Origin: Cupriavidus sp. YR651
GTDB lineage: Bacteria; Pseudomonadota; Gammaproteobacteria; Burkholderiales; Burkholderiaceae
Length of the DNA stretch: 64,000 nucleotides
Direction of reading: 5' to 3'
Assembly (NCBI RefSeq): GCF_900101625.1
Contig: NZ_FMYZ01000004.1
Coordinates: 247,571 to 311,570 of the forward strand
In this document: positions 8,590 to 16,322 of the stretch, one piece after another
Position numbering within the stretch: position 1 is the stretch's first letter
How the letters are laid out: every line of letters starts with the position of its first letter
Program-made: the position numbers and the translations under genes
Notes under the pieces: model-generated
What the model saw: only the letters and a program-made list of their open reading frames with translations
What the model was told of the DNA's origin: nothing
Databases searched by the model: none

Positions 8590-9762
8590 ATGCCGCATGT
8601 CATCTCGTCCCCCAAGCAAGAGGCCCGTACCGTGACCATCGAGACCCTGAACACCCCCGCCGCACTGATCGACATTGGCCGGATGAACCGCAATATCCAG
8701 CGGATGCAAGATCATCTGAGCCGCCTTGGCGTCAAGTTCCGGCCGCATGTCAAGACGACGAAGTGCAAACAGGTGGTTGATGCCCAGATTGCAGCGGGCG
8801 CGCAGGGAATCACGGTGTCGACCCTGAAAGAGGCGGAGCAGTTTTTCGACAGCGGCATCCGGGATATCGTCTACGCAGTCGGCATGGCGCCGACCAAGCT
8901 GGGTCAGGCCCTCGCGCTGCGTCGGAAAGGTTGCGACCTCAAGATCGTTGCCGACAGCGTACAGGCTGCAGAGGCCATCGCAACCTTCGGACGCGAGCAT
9001 GGCGAGCGATTCGAAGTCTGGATCGAAGTCGACGTGGACGGGCACCGCTCCGGCATTCCGCCCGAGGGCGATGCGCTGATCGCAGTAGGCCGCGCGCTCG
9101 TGGACGGCGGGATGAAACTGGGCGGTGTACTTGCGCACGCGGGCTCGAGCTATGAGTACAACACGCGCGAAGCGCTCGTCAGGATCGCGGAGCAGGAGCG
9201 CAGCGGGTCGATCAGGGCTGCCGAACGCCTGCGCGCCGCAGGTCTGCCTTGCGATGTCGGCAGTATCGGGTCCACGCCGACGGCACTATCCGCGGAGCAT
9301 CTTGAAGGTGTGACCGAAGTCAGGGCCGGCGTGTATGTCTTTTTCGATCTCGTCATGCACAACGTGGGCGTGTGCGATACGTCAGACATCGCACTATCCG
9401 TGCTGACAACCGTCATCGGCCACCAGGAAGAGAAGGGCTGGGCGATTGTTGACGCGGGCTGGATGGCGATGAGTCGTGATCGTGGCACGCAGCGTCAGCA
9501 GCATGACTTTGGCTACGGCCAGGTTTGCACGGAGAACGGTGAGGTCATCGGCGACTATGTCGTGAGCGGTGCGAACCAGGAACACGGTATCGTGTCCCGC
9601 AACGGCGAGCCAGACGTGGCCATCGCGAAGACCTTCCCGATTGGTAGCCGCTTGCGGATTCTTCCGAACCACGCTTGCGCAACCGGCGCGCAGCATCCTG
9701 AATATCAGGCAGTCCGCGACGACGGCTCGGTTCAAACCTGGCCACGCTTCTACGGTTGGTAA
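8590..9762 (+). CDS. D-threonine aldolase / D-serine dehydratase-like PLP enzyme
   Basis: Fold-type III PLP enzyme of about 390 aa, with an alanine racemase-like N-terminal barrel and the C-terminal domain of the D-serine dehydratase/D-threonine aldolase family. The PLP lysine is Lys55 in FRPHVKTTKC. The C-terminal PNHACATG supplies the His and Cys expected to bind the catalytic divalent metal. Such enzymes cleave D-threo-3-hydroxyamino acids to glycine plus aldehyde, or deaminate D-serine. ATG 8590 is preferred to the TTG at 8575; another possible start is the GTG at 8632, just before the conserved TLNTPAALIDI. The LysR gene upstream ends 114 bp before it. Confidence 0.82.
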   Translation: MPHVISSPKQEARTVTIETLNTPAALIDIGRMNRNIQRMQDHLSRLGVKFRPHVKTTKCKQVVDAQIAAGAQGITVSTLKEAEQFFDSGIRDIVYAVGMAPTKLGQALALRRKGCDLKIVADSVQAAEAIATFGREHGERFEVWIEVDVDGHRSGIPPEGDALIAVGRALVDGGMKLGGVLAHAGSSYEYNTREALVRIAEQERSGSIRAAERLRAAGLPCDVGSIGSTPTALSAEHLEGVTEVRAGVYVFFDLVMHNVGVCDTSDIALSVLTTVIGHQEEKGWAIVDAGWMAMSRDRGTQRQQHDFGYGQVCTENGEVIGDYVVSGANQEHGIVSRNGEPDVAIAKTFPIGSRLRILPNHACATGAQHPEYQAVRDDGSVQTWPRFYGW

Positions 9763-9860
9763 GTCACTGCGCGTGACACCAGAGCGGCGGCTCTGGTGTA
9801 AACCCCAAGAAAAACGGGCTTGCTCCCCCGCGGAATCGAGGTCTACACTGTTTTCATATC

Positions 9861-9885
9861 GCGAATATAAATTCGCAATCCGAAT
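9861..9885. promoter_or_regulatory. Inverted repeat GCGAAT-N4-ATTCGC, copy 1, probable regulator operator
   Basis: Positions 9861-9876 form the palindrome GCGAAT-ATAA-ATTCGC, followed by AATCCGAAT. It is the first of three near-identical copies upstream of the IclR gene. IclR-type regulators bind short palindromes of this sort near their own promoters, so autoregulation is the simplest reading. Confidence 0.6.
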
Positions 9886-9961
9886 AAAACCTACGATGTT
9901 TGAGAGGTTGTAACGCGGGGAAGGAGGGCGCCGGCATTCGGCGCTTTTCTCGCCCAGTATT

Positions 9962-9986
9962 GCGAATAAAAATTCGCAATCCGAAT
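9962..9986. promoter_or_regulatory. Inverted repeat GCGAAT-N4-ATTCGC, copy 2
   Basis: Palindrome GCGAAT-AAAA-ATTCGC at 9962-9977 followed by AATCCGAAT, 101 bp after copy 1. The flanking AATCCGAA is kept in all three copies, so the conserved unit is about 24 bp. Confidence 0.6.
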
Positions 9987-10057
9987 TCGACGGATTCCGG
10001 CAGCGATGCCGAAGCCCACCGACCAGACTTGAGCGAGGACTTTCCTCTGTCAGAACG

Positions 10058-10081
10058 GCGAATTAAAATTCGTAATCCGAA
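10058..10081. promoter_or_regulatory. Inverted repeat GCGAAT-N4-ATTCGT, copy 3
   Basis: Palindrome GCGAAT-TAAA-ATTCGT at 10058-10073 followed by AATCCGAA, 96 bp after copy 2 and 50 bp before the IclR start codon. One base of the right arm differs from the other copies. Confidence 0.6.
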
Positions 10082-10130
10082 CTCGATCCGGGTTCGAACC
10101 GAACCAGCTGAACTCACAGGGGAGATTGAC

Positions 10131-10997
10131 ATGGCGACCGAGAACACAGTCCGTTCCGCATCGAAGGCAAGCAGCGCGGGCGACGCATCCAAGAACACGG
10201 TGCAGTCGCTGGCGAAGGGCTTCCGCATTCTCGAAGCGTTCTCGGCCCAGGAGCCGGAACTCACGATGGCGGAAGTGGCGCGTCGCTCCGGGCTGGACAA
10301 CGCTACCGCGTTCCGCTTTCTCAACACGCTGGTGGACATCGGCTATGTGCAGCGCGTGCCGGACACGCGGCTGTTCCGGCTCTCGCTGAAGGTGCTGAAG
10401 CTGGGCTTCGACGCCATCGCTCATGCCGACCTGCGCACCCGGGCCAGACCGATCCTGCGCGCGCTGGTCGGGGAGATCAACGAAGCCGCTTCCATCGGCG
10501 TGCTGGATGGCCCGGACGTGCTTTACGCGGAACGCATTCAGGCCGGGCTGACGCGGCTCGGCGTCGATATCCGCATCGGCAGCAGGGTGCCGGCGTATTC
10601 CACGGCCGTCGGCTATGCCCTCCTGGCCTGGCTGCCCGAGGACATGCAGGCCCGCGTGCTGGAGGCCCAGCCCCGGCAGAAGCTGACCGATCACACGCTG
10701 ACCGATCTCGACACCATTCTCGAGCGGCTGAAGATCGTGCGCGCCAAGGGCTATGCGCTGTCGGACCAGGAGACCGTATCGGGGCTCTACGTGGTCGCCG
10801 CGCCGGTGCTGGATGTGGATGGCGTGCCGGTTGCGGGCCTCTCCGTGGCGGCCCCCGCGATGAACACCTCGCTTGAAGATTTCGAATCGACCACGGCCCC
10901 GGCGGTAGTGCATGCCGCTACCGAACTGGCCCGTGCGTTGCAACCCTCCGGAGGATTCATTCCTCCCACTTTGACCACCAACGTAATGCGCCGTTAG
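10131..10997 (+). CDS. IclR-family transcriptional regulator
   Basis: Regulator of 288 aa with the IclR winged helix (about residues 24-85: SLAKGFRILEAF, AEVARRSGLDNATAFRFLNTL) and the C-terminal GAF-like effector domain (GSRVPAYSTAVGYALLAWL). The ATG at 10131 has a CAGGGGAG site 7 bp upstream. The frame is open back to 9900, but that part only translates the repeated operator DNA. It is the first gene of a co-directional set (DapA-like, SDR, TarD, Bug), with the DapA-like gene 24 bp downstream, so it probably controls this D-tartrate-type operon and itself. Confidence 0.9.
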   Translation: MATENTVRSASKASSAGDASKNTVQSLAKGFRILEAFSAQEPELTMAEVARRSGLDNATAFRFLNTLVDIGYVQRVPDTRLFRLSLKVLKLGFDAIAHADLRTRARPILRALVGEINEAASIGVLDGPDVLYAERIQAGLTRLGVDIRIGSRVPAYSTAVGYALLAWLPEDMQARVLEAQPRQKLTDHTLTDLDTILERLKIVRAKGYALSDQETVSGLYVVAAPVLDVDGVPVAGLSVAAPAMNTSLEDFESTTAPAVVHAATELARALQPSGGFIPPTLTTNVMRR

Positions 10998-11021
10998 CGC
11001 AAGCCTTACCAGGAGACGCAC

Positions 11022-11963
11022 GTGTCTGATATCAACTTCCGCGGCATCATTCCCGCCATCGCAGTCCCCTTCAACGCGGACTACAGCATCAACGAGCCCG
11101 AATTGCGCCGCTTCGCCAAATGGCTGGGCGGGCAGGATGGCGTGACCGCGCTGATGACAAACGGCCATACCGGCGAGGTCTTCTCGCTGACGCCGCGCGA
11201 ACGCGCCGAGGTGACCCGCATCACCGCCGATGCCACCAGGGGCATCTGCCCGGTGATCTCGTCGGTGGTGTGCGAAGGCATCAATGACGCCGTGGAACAA
11301 GCCGGCTGGGCCAAGGAAGCGGGCGCCGCCGGACTCGATATCATGCCGCCGCATCACTGGCTGCGCTTCGGCTTCAAGCCGGAACACTGCCTCGACTATT
11401 TCAACGCCATCGGCAAGGCCAGCGGGCTGCCGCTGGTGGTGCATATCTACCCCGCCTGGACGCGCGGCTCTTACTCGTCCGAGTTGCTCGCGGAACTGGC
11501 GAAGCTGCCGTATGTGAAAGCCTTCAAGATGGGCGAGCGCGAGATGAACAAGTACGCGCGCGACATCAAGGAGATCCGCGCCGCCGACCCCACCAAGGTG
11601 CTGATGACCTGCCACGACGAATATCTGCTCGCGTCGCTGGTGCAAGGGCTCGATGGCGCGCTGGTGGGCTTTGCCTCGCTGATTCCCGGCCTGATCAACG
11701 ACTTGCTCAAGGCGGTCAAGGCCGGTGACCTGCATGAGGCCATGCGCGTGCAAGCGCTGATTAATCCGCTCAAGGACGCGGTGTACGGCGCCGGCGAACC
11801 CACGGGCGAAGCGCACGGTCGCATGAAGGCCGCCATGGCGCTGGCCGGCATCCTGCGCGATGGCACCGTGCGCCCGCCGACCCACGCGCCTTCGGCCGCG
11901 GAACTGGCCGCCATCAAGGCCGCGCTGGAACACGCTGGCATCACCCAGAAAGCCGCAGCCTGA
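11022..11963 (+). CDS. Dihydrodipicolinate synthase-family aldolase/dehydratase
   Basis: DapA/NAL-superfamily TIM barrel of 313 aa. The Schiff-base lysine is in VKAFKMGERE and the catalytic tyrosine in VVHIYPAWTRG. The first is the expected family position; the second departs from the usual YNxPxxTG. Relatives include keto-deoxy sugar acid dehydratases and aldolases. The start is GTG with AGGAG 6 bp upstream. In this setting, between an IclR regulator and D-tartrate dehydratase, it probably acts on a C4-C6 hydroxy-keto acid, not in lysine synthesis. The substrate cannot be read from sequence. Confidence 0.82.
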   Translation: MSDINFRGIIPAIAVPFNADYSINEPELRRFAKWLGGQDGVTALMTNGHTGEVFSLTPRERAEVTRITADATRGICPVISSVVCEGINDAVEQAGWAKEAGAAGLDIMPPHHWLRFGFKPEHCLDYFNAIGKASGLPLVVHIYPAWTRGSYSSELLAELAKLPYVKAFKMGEREMNKYARDIKEIRAADPTKVLMTCHDEYLLASLVQGLDGALVGFASLIPGLINDLLKAVKAGDLHEAMRVQALINPLKDAVYGAGEPTGEAHGRMKAAMALAGILRDGTVRPPTHAPSAAELAAIKAALEHAGITQKAAA

Positions 11964-12079
11964 TCGGGCACCGGTCCGGCATCCCGCCGCATAGTGGGCA
12001 CACAGCGGGCACACAGCGGGCGCAAGACGAGCGCGCGGGGGCCGGGCCCCGCCAGCAATGCATTCCACAGGGGCTTCTG

Positions 12080-12787
12080 ATGGGCCAATCGATGAGCCAA
12101 TCCATGCAAGACGAGACGAAGCATGCCGTCGTCACCGGCGCCAGTTCCGGCATCGGCGCCGCCATCGCCCGGCGGCTGCTGTCTGCGGGCTGGCGGGTGA
12201 CCGGTCTTGACCGCGCGCCGGCAGCCAGCACCGAGGGCTTTCGCGCGATCGAAGTCGACCTGACCGATGCGCCGAAGCTTGCCGCCGCCGTGGCCGCCTT
12301 GCCACGGGTCGACGCCATCGTCCATGCCGCCGGCTATATGCGCACGGCGGTGCTCGGCGAGCTGAAGGCGGAAGACGGCGAGGGCATGTGGCGCATTCAC
12401 GTGGAAGCCGCCGCCGTGCTGGCCAATGCGCTGATGCCGACGCTGCCGGATGGCGCGCGCATCGTGCTGATCGGCAGCCGCACGGCGGCGGGAGCCCCGG
12501 GTCGCAGCCAGTACGCCGCGACCAAGGCCGCGCTGGCAGGCATGGCGCGCTCCTGGGCGGCAGAGCTGGCGCCACGCGGCATCACCGTCAATGTGGTGGC
12601 GCCGGGCGCTACCGAGACCCCCATGCTGAACGATCCCGGCCGCCAGGGCACTCCGCCGCGCACGCCCCCCATCGGGCGCTTTATCCGGCCTGACGAAGTG
12701 GCCGCGATGGTGAGCTACCTGCTCGGCCCGGATGCGAGCGCGATCACCGGCCAGCAGATCGTGATCTGCGGTGGCGGGTCACTGTAG
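12080..12787 (+). CDS. Short-chain dehydrogenase/reductase
   Basis: Classical SDR of 235 aa: NAD(P)-binding TGASSGIGAAIA near the N terminus, catalytic Ser in VLIGSRTA, and Tyr and Lys in SQYAATKAAL. The C-terminal end, VICGGGSL, is the usual SDR closing strand. It sits 116 bp after the DapA-like gene and 77 bp before tarD. It probably oxidises or reduces a hydroxy acid in the same pathway. Three in-frame ATGs (12080, 12092, 12104) precede the Rossmann fold; the first has a CAGGGG site. Confidence 0.87.
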   Translation: MGQSMSQSMQDETKHAVVTGASSGIGAAIARRLLSAGWRVTGLDRAPAASTEGFRAIEVDLTDAPKLAAAVAALPRVDAIVHAAGYMRTAVLGELKAEDGEGMWRIHVEAAAVLANALMPTLPDGARIVLIGSRTAAGAPGRSQYAATKAALAGMARSWAAELAPRGITVNVVAPGATETPMLNDPGRQGTPPRTPPIGRFIRPDEVAAMVSYLLGPDASAITGQQIVICGGGSL

Positions 12788-12864
12788 GAAACGTCCGACC
12801 GCGATACCGAATACCGACTACCGACTATCAACTATCAAGATTCCCAAGACACTGGAGACCAGCC

Positions 12865-14037
12865 ATGTCCGTCCGCATCATCGACATCCGCGAAGTGACG
12901 AAGCCAATTTCGTCGCCAATCCGCAATGCCTATATCGATTTCTCGAAAATGACGAGCAGCCTCGTCGCCGTGGTGACCGACGCCTTCCGCGACGGCAAGC
13001 GCGTGATCGGCTACGGCTTCAACTCGAACGGCCGTTACGGGCAGGGCGGCCTGATCCGCGAGCGCTTCGCACAGCGGATCCTGACGGCCGATCCGGCCTC
13101 GCTGCTGGATGACGCCGGCACCAACCTCGACCCGCATCGCGTGTGGGCCGCCACCATGTCCAACGAAAAGCCGGGTGGCCATGGCGAGCGCTCGGTGGCG
13201 GTCGGCACCATCGACATGGCCGTATGGGATGCGGTGGCCAAGATCGCAGGCAAGCCGCTGTTCCAGTTGCTGGCAGAGCGCCATGGCGCCCGCGCCAACC
13301 CGCGCGTGTTCGTCTACGCGGCCGGCGGCTACTACTATCCGGGCAAGGACCTGTCCGCGCTGCGCGCCGAGATGCGCTCCTACCTGAATCGCGGCTATAA
13401 CGTGGTCAAGATGAAGATCGGCGGCGCCAGCCTGGAAGAGGACAGCGCGCGTATCGAGGCCGTCCTGCAAGAGATCGGCGCCGATGCGCAGCTCGCGGTG
13501 GATGCCAATGGCCGCTTCGACCTGGATACCGCCATCGCCTATGCCAAGATGCTGCGCGACTACCCGCTGTTCTGGTACGAGGAAGCCGGCGATCCGCTCG
13601 ACTACCACCTGCAGGCCACGCTGGCCGAGTACTACCCCGGCGCCATGGCCACGGGAGAGAACCTATTCAGCCACCAGGACGCCCGCAACCTGATCCGCTA
13701 CGGCGCGATGCGCCCCGATCGCGACTATCTGCAGTTCGACTGCGCGCTGTCCTACGGGCTCGTCGAGTACGAGCGCACGCTGGAGGTGCTGAACACCTTC
13801 GGCTGGTCGCCGAGCCGCTGCATTCCGCACGGTGGCCATCAGATGTCTCTCAATATCGCCGCCGGCCTCGGTCTGGGCGGCAACGAGAGCTACCCCGATC
13901 TGTTCCAGCCCTATGGCGGCTTTCCCGATGGCGTGAAGGTGATCGACGGGCATATCACCATGCCGGAGCTGCCGGGCATCGGCTTCGAGGGCAAGGCCGA
14001 TCTCTACGCGGAGATGGAGGCGCTGGCGCAGCCCTGA
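12865..14037 (+). CDS. tarD: D(-)-tartrate dehydratase
   Basis: Enolase-superfamily enzyme of 390 aa that dehydrates D-tartrate to oxaloacetate. Sequence runs such as KPISSPIRNAYIDF, NEKPGGHGERSVAVGT and PSRCIPHGGHQMSLN agree closely with my recollection of the characterised TarD of Bradyrhizobium, which has nearly the same length. The catalytic Lys pair is in VKMKIGG, Mg ligands are expected in VDANGRF, the EE of WYEEAGDP and GENLFS, and the general acid/base His in CIPHGGH. A GGAGA site precedes the ATG. Product oxaloacetate links it to the other C4/C6 acid genes in the window. Confidence 0.9.
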   Translation: MSVRIIDIREVTKPISSPIRNAYIDFSKMTSSLVAVVTDAFRDGKRVIGYGFNSNGRYGQGGLIRERFAQRILTADPASLLDDAGTNLDPHRVWAATMSNEKPGGHGERSVAVGTIDMAVWDAVAKIAGKPLFQLLAERHGARANPRVFVYAAGGYYYPGKDLSALRAEMRSYLNRGYNVVKMKIGGASLEEDSARIEAVLQEIGADAQLAVDANGRFDLDTAIAYAKMLRDYPLFWYEEAGDPLDYHLQATLAEYYPGAMATGENLFSHQDARNLIRYGAMRPDRDYLQFDCALSYGLVEYERTLEVLNTFGWSPSRCIPHGGHQMSLNIAAGLGLGGNESYPDLFQPYGGFPDGVKVIDGHITMPELPGIGFEGKADLYAEMEALAQP

Positions 14038-14073
14038 GGGTGAGCCAAAGACGTTCTGCTTGACGACGGTGCC

Positions 14074-14106
14074 GACTCCCGCCTTCCCCATGGGGAGGGG
14101 GGAGTC
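14074..14106 (+). terminator. GC-rich hairpin after tarD
   Basis: GACTCC at 14074-14079 pairs with GGAGTC at 14101-14106, with further C-run/G-run pairing inside. It lies in the 157-bp gap between tarD and the Bug gene and lacks a T-run, so it may attenuate transcription or protect the mRNA end instead of fully terminating. Confidence 0.4.
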
Positions 14107-14194
14107 ACCTACAAAACCATAAGCCACCGTCCGCACTCAACGAAGCATCGCTCCGACAGGGGCGAACCTGCAGTCGAGACAGGAGACAACAACC

Positions 14195-15160
14195 ATGCTG
14201 TTCCAACGCATCTATCGCTGTGCCGTGGGCGCGCTGCTGCTATGCGCCGCCGCCGTGGCCCATGCGCAGGCTTATCCCAGCAAAGCCGTCCGCGTCATCA
14301 TTCCGTTCCCGCCCGGCGGTCCGACCGACACCGTCGGCCGCATGCTGGCGCAAAAGCTGTCCGAGCAGACCGGGCAGAGCTTTATCGTCGACAACCGGCC
14401 CGGCGGACAGGGCATCATCGGCGCCGATGCGGTGGCCAAGGGTGCCGCCGACGGCTACACGCTGTTGTTCAGCGCCTCCACCTTCACCACCACGCCGATG
14501 ACGCTGAAGTCGTCGCCCTACGACGTGACGCGGGACTTCGCGCCGATCGCGCTGGTCGGCAAGGGCCCGCTGGCCGTCTCCGTCAACAAGAATCTTCCCA
14601 TCAAGAACATCAAGGAGCTGATTGCCTACGCGCAGGCGCATCCCGGCAAGATGACGTTCGCGATCGGCTCCCAGGCCTCCGCCGGGCATCTGTCGACGGA
14701 ACTGCTCAAGCGGGCCGGCAAGATCGATTACCTCGTGGTGCCTTACAAGGGCTCGGCGCCCGCCTACCAGGACCTGATCGGCGGTGCCATCGATGGCTTT
14801 ATCGATCCGGTGCTCGGCGCGCTGTCTTATCACAAGAGCGGCATGGTGCGGGTGGTCGCGGTGACCTCCAAGGAAAGACTGCCGTCCATGCCTGACGTGC
14901 CGACCGTGGGCGAGACGGTGCCGGGTTATGAGTTCTATTCGTGGTACGGGCTGTGGGGCCCGGCCAAGCTGCCGCCGGAAGTGACAAAGCGTCTCAACGC
15001 CGAAGTCAACAAGGCGCTGGCCTCGGACCTGCGCGGCAGGCTGGCCGAGCAGGGCTACCTGCTCTCGCCCGGCACGCCTGAAGACTTCGCCCGCTTTGAG
15101 AAAGATGACATGGCGCGCGCCGCCAAGATCGTGGCGGAAGCAAAGATCCGCGCGGAATAG
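14195..15160 (+). CDS. Bug/TctC-family periplasmic solute-binding protein
   Basis: A 321-aa Bug receptor with a standard Sec signal (residues 1-25, ending AHAQA), then AYPSKAVRVIIPFPPGGPTD, RPGGQGIIGADAVAKG, VPYKGSAPAYQDL and MPDVPTVGE in family order. It is the last gene of the IclR-tarD set and probably captures the substrate of that pathway, such as D-tartrate or a relative. No membrane subunits are adjacent. Strong AGGAGA ribosome-binding site 7 bp upstream. Confidence 0.9.
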   Translation: MLFQRIYRCAVGALLLCAAAVAHAQAYPSKAVRVIIPFPPGGPTDTVGRMLAQKLSEQTGQSFIVDNRPGGQGIIGADAVAKGAADGYTLLFSASTFTTTPMTLKSSPYDVTRDFAPIALVGKGPLAVSVNKNLPIKNIKELIAYAQAHPGKMTFAIGSQASAGHLSTELLKRAGKIDYLVVPYKGSAPAYQDLIGGAIDGFIDPVLGALSYHKSGMVRVVAVTSKERLPSMPDVPTVGETVPGYEFYSWYGLWGPAKLPPEVTKRLNAEVNKALASDLRGRLAEQGYLLSPGTPEDFARFEKDDMARAAKIVAEAKIRAE

Positions 15161-15197
15161 GGCGGCCCGGCGCTAACCGCGCATCGCGGCAATGCGG

Positions 15198-15228
15198 CGT
15201 GGCGCTGACTGTGTTTTCACGCGCCACG
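15198..15228. terminator. Hairpin between convergent genes
   Basis: An 8-bp stem CGTGGCGC/GCGCCACG with an inner GTG-TTTT-CAC hairpin lies between the convergent Bug and methyltransferase genes. It could end transcription from both sides. Confidence 0.4.
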
Positions 15229-15246
15229 ACTGCAAGAGAAGAGCCC

Positions 15247-16065
15247 TCAAGCCTTGATGCTGAAAACATGTGCCTGGATCCTGGCGCTGACCGGCCCGCT
15301 TCCAAATTGCGTGGCCAATGCGTCCGTGCAGGCGATCGTGGCACGGGACAAGGCGTCGGGGCCCAGGGCCTCCAGTTCGGCGCGGAGCGGGGTCCCCTGG
15401 CAGTAGGCCACGGCCACCACGCTGGCCGAGGCCGCGCGGCTCTCCGCGGTCACCGTCGAGCAGGCAATGGGGCTTGAGAAGCCGCCAGCCCGCAGATCGG
15501 ATTCGACCGTCGCCCTGTCGTGATAGCCATGCGGGGTGCGTGACAGGAACGCCGGCGGATTGTCGGGGAATAGGTTGGCCAGCGTGAGCGTCACCGTGTG
15601 CGCGAAGGCGTTGTCCTCGATGCGATCCCACACATTGAACAGCAGCGTGCCGCCCGGCATCAGCACGCGGCGTGCTTCGGCAAAGGCCTTCGGCTTGTCG
15701 GGAAAGAACATCGCGCCGAACTGGCAGATCACCAGGTCGAAACGCGCGTCGCCGAACGGCAGTTGCTGCGCGTCTGCTTGCTGCCACGTCACCGGCCGGG
15801 ACGTGCCAACGGCCTTGGCGCGATCCAGCATCGGCGGATTGAGGTCGGTGGCCACGATGGCGGTGCCGTCGGGCAAGGCGCGCGCCAGCATTCGCGTCAC
15901 CACGCCGGTCCCCGCGGCAATCTCCAGCACCTGTTTCGGCGCAAGCGAAGCCGCCCGTCCCGCGAGGTCGGCCGCGTACGGCTCGAAGATCAACGGGACC
16001 AGCGAAGTGTCGTACAGCTCCGGAATGGAGCCAGCGAAGGCGTTGTCCGTTCCATGCGTGTTCAT
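15247..16065 (-). CDS. Class I SAM-dependent methyltransferase
   Basis: A 272-aa methyltransferase. Motif I is VLEIAAGTGVVTRML (about residue 46), motif II contains VATDLNPPML, and motif IV is FDLVICQFGAMFF, all typical of the UbiE/methyltransf_11 group. It is a single gene, convergent with the Bug receptor and divergent from the HD-GYP gene. The methyl acceptor is not predictable; many such orphan enzymes modify small molecules. Confidence 0.82.
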   Translation of the reverse strand: MNTHGTDNAFAGSIPELYDTSLVPLIFEPYAADLAGRAASLAPKQVLEIAAGTGVVTRMLARALPDGTAIVATDLNPPMLDRAKAVGTSRPVTWQQADAQQLPFGDARFDLVICQFGAMFFPDKPKAFAEARRVLMPGGTLLFNVWDRIEDNAFAHTVTLTLANLFPDNPPAFLSRTPHGYHDRATVESDLRAGGFSSPIACSTVTAESRAASASVVAVAYCQGTPLRAELEALGPDALSRATIACTDALATQFGSGPVSARIQAHVFSIKA

Positions 16066-16322
16066 GGCTCGCTACCTGTCGGGAGGGCTCACGCGCACGG
16101 CGCCGCCGAGTCGACGTGTGATTCGATCGATACTTCGGAAGGGTGCGTCGCGTGCTGACTGAGAGCCCGCCGAATAACTATAGGAAGTGAATCAGACGAA
16201 TCAAAATGTCGATGGCCGTCCCAGCATGAATCACTTGACGCCATGACGAACCCATTCGATTCTTGAGCGTTGCGGCGCAATGCCAACCCCGCCATTGCGT
16301 GGAATGCCGCCAGGAGGGTCAT

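Noticed and set aside
9900..10130. N-terminal extension of the IclR protein
   Set aside because: It translates the repeated operator DNA (IKIRNPNS occurs twice), and a strong ribosome-binding site supports ATG 10131.
10050..12068. 672-codon open frame on the minus strand across the IclR and DapA-like genes
   Set aside because: It is antisense to two well-supported genes and its protein shows biased Arg/His/Gly composition and no family motif; it is a GC-driven shadow frame.
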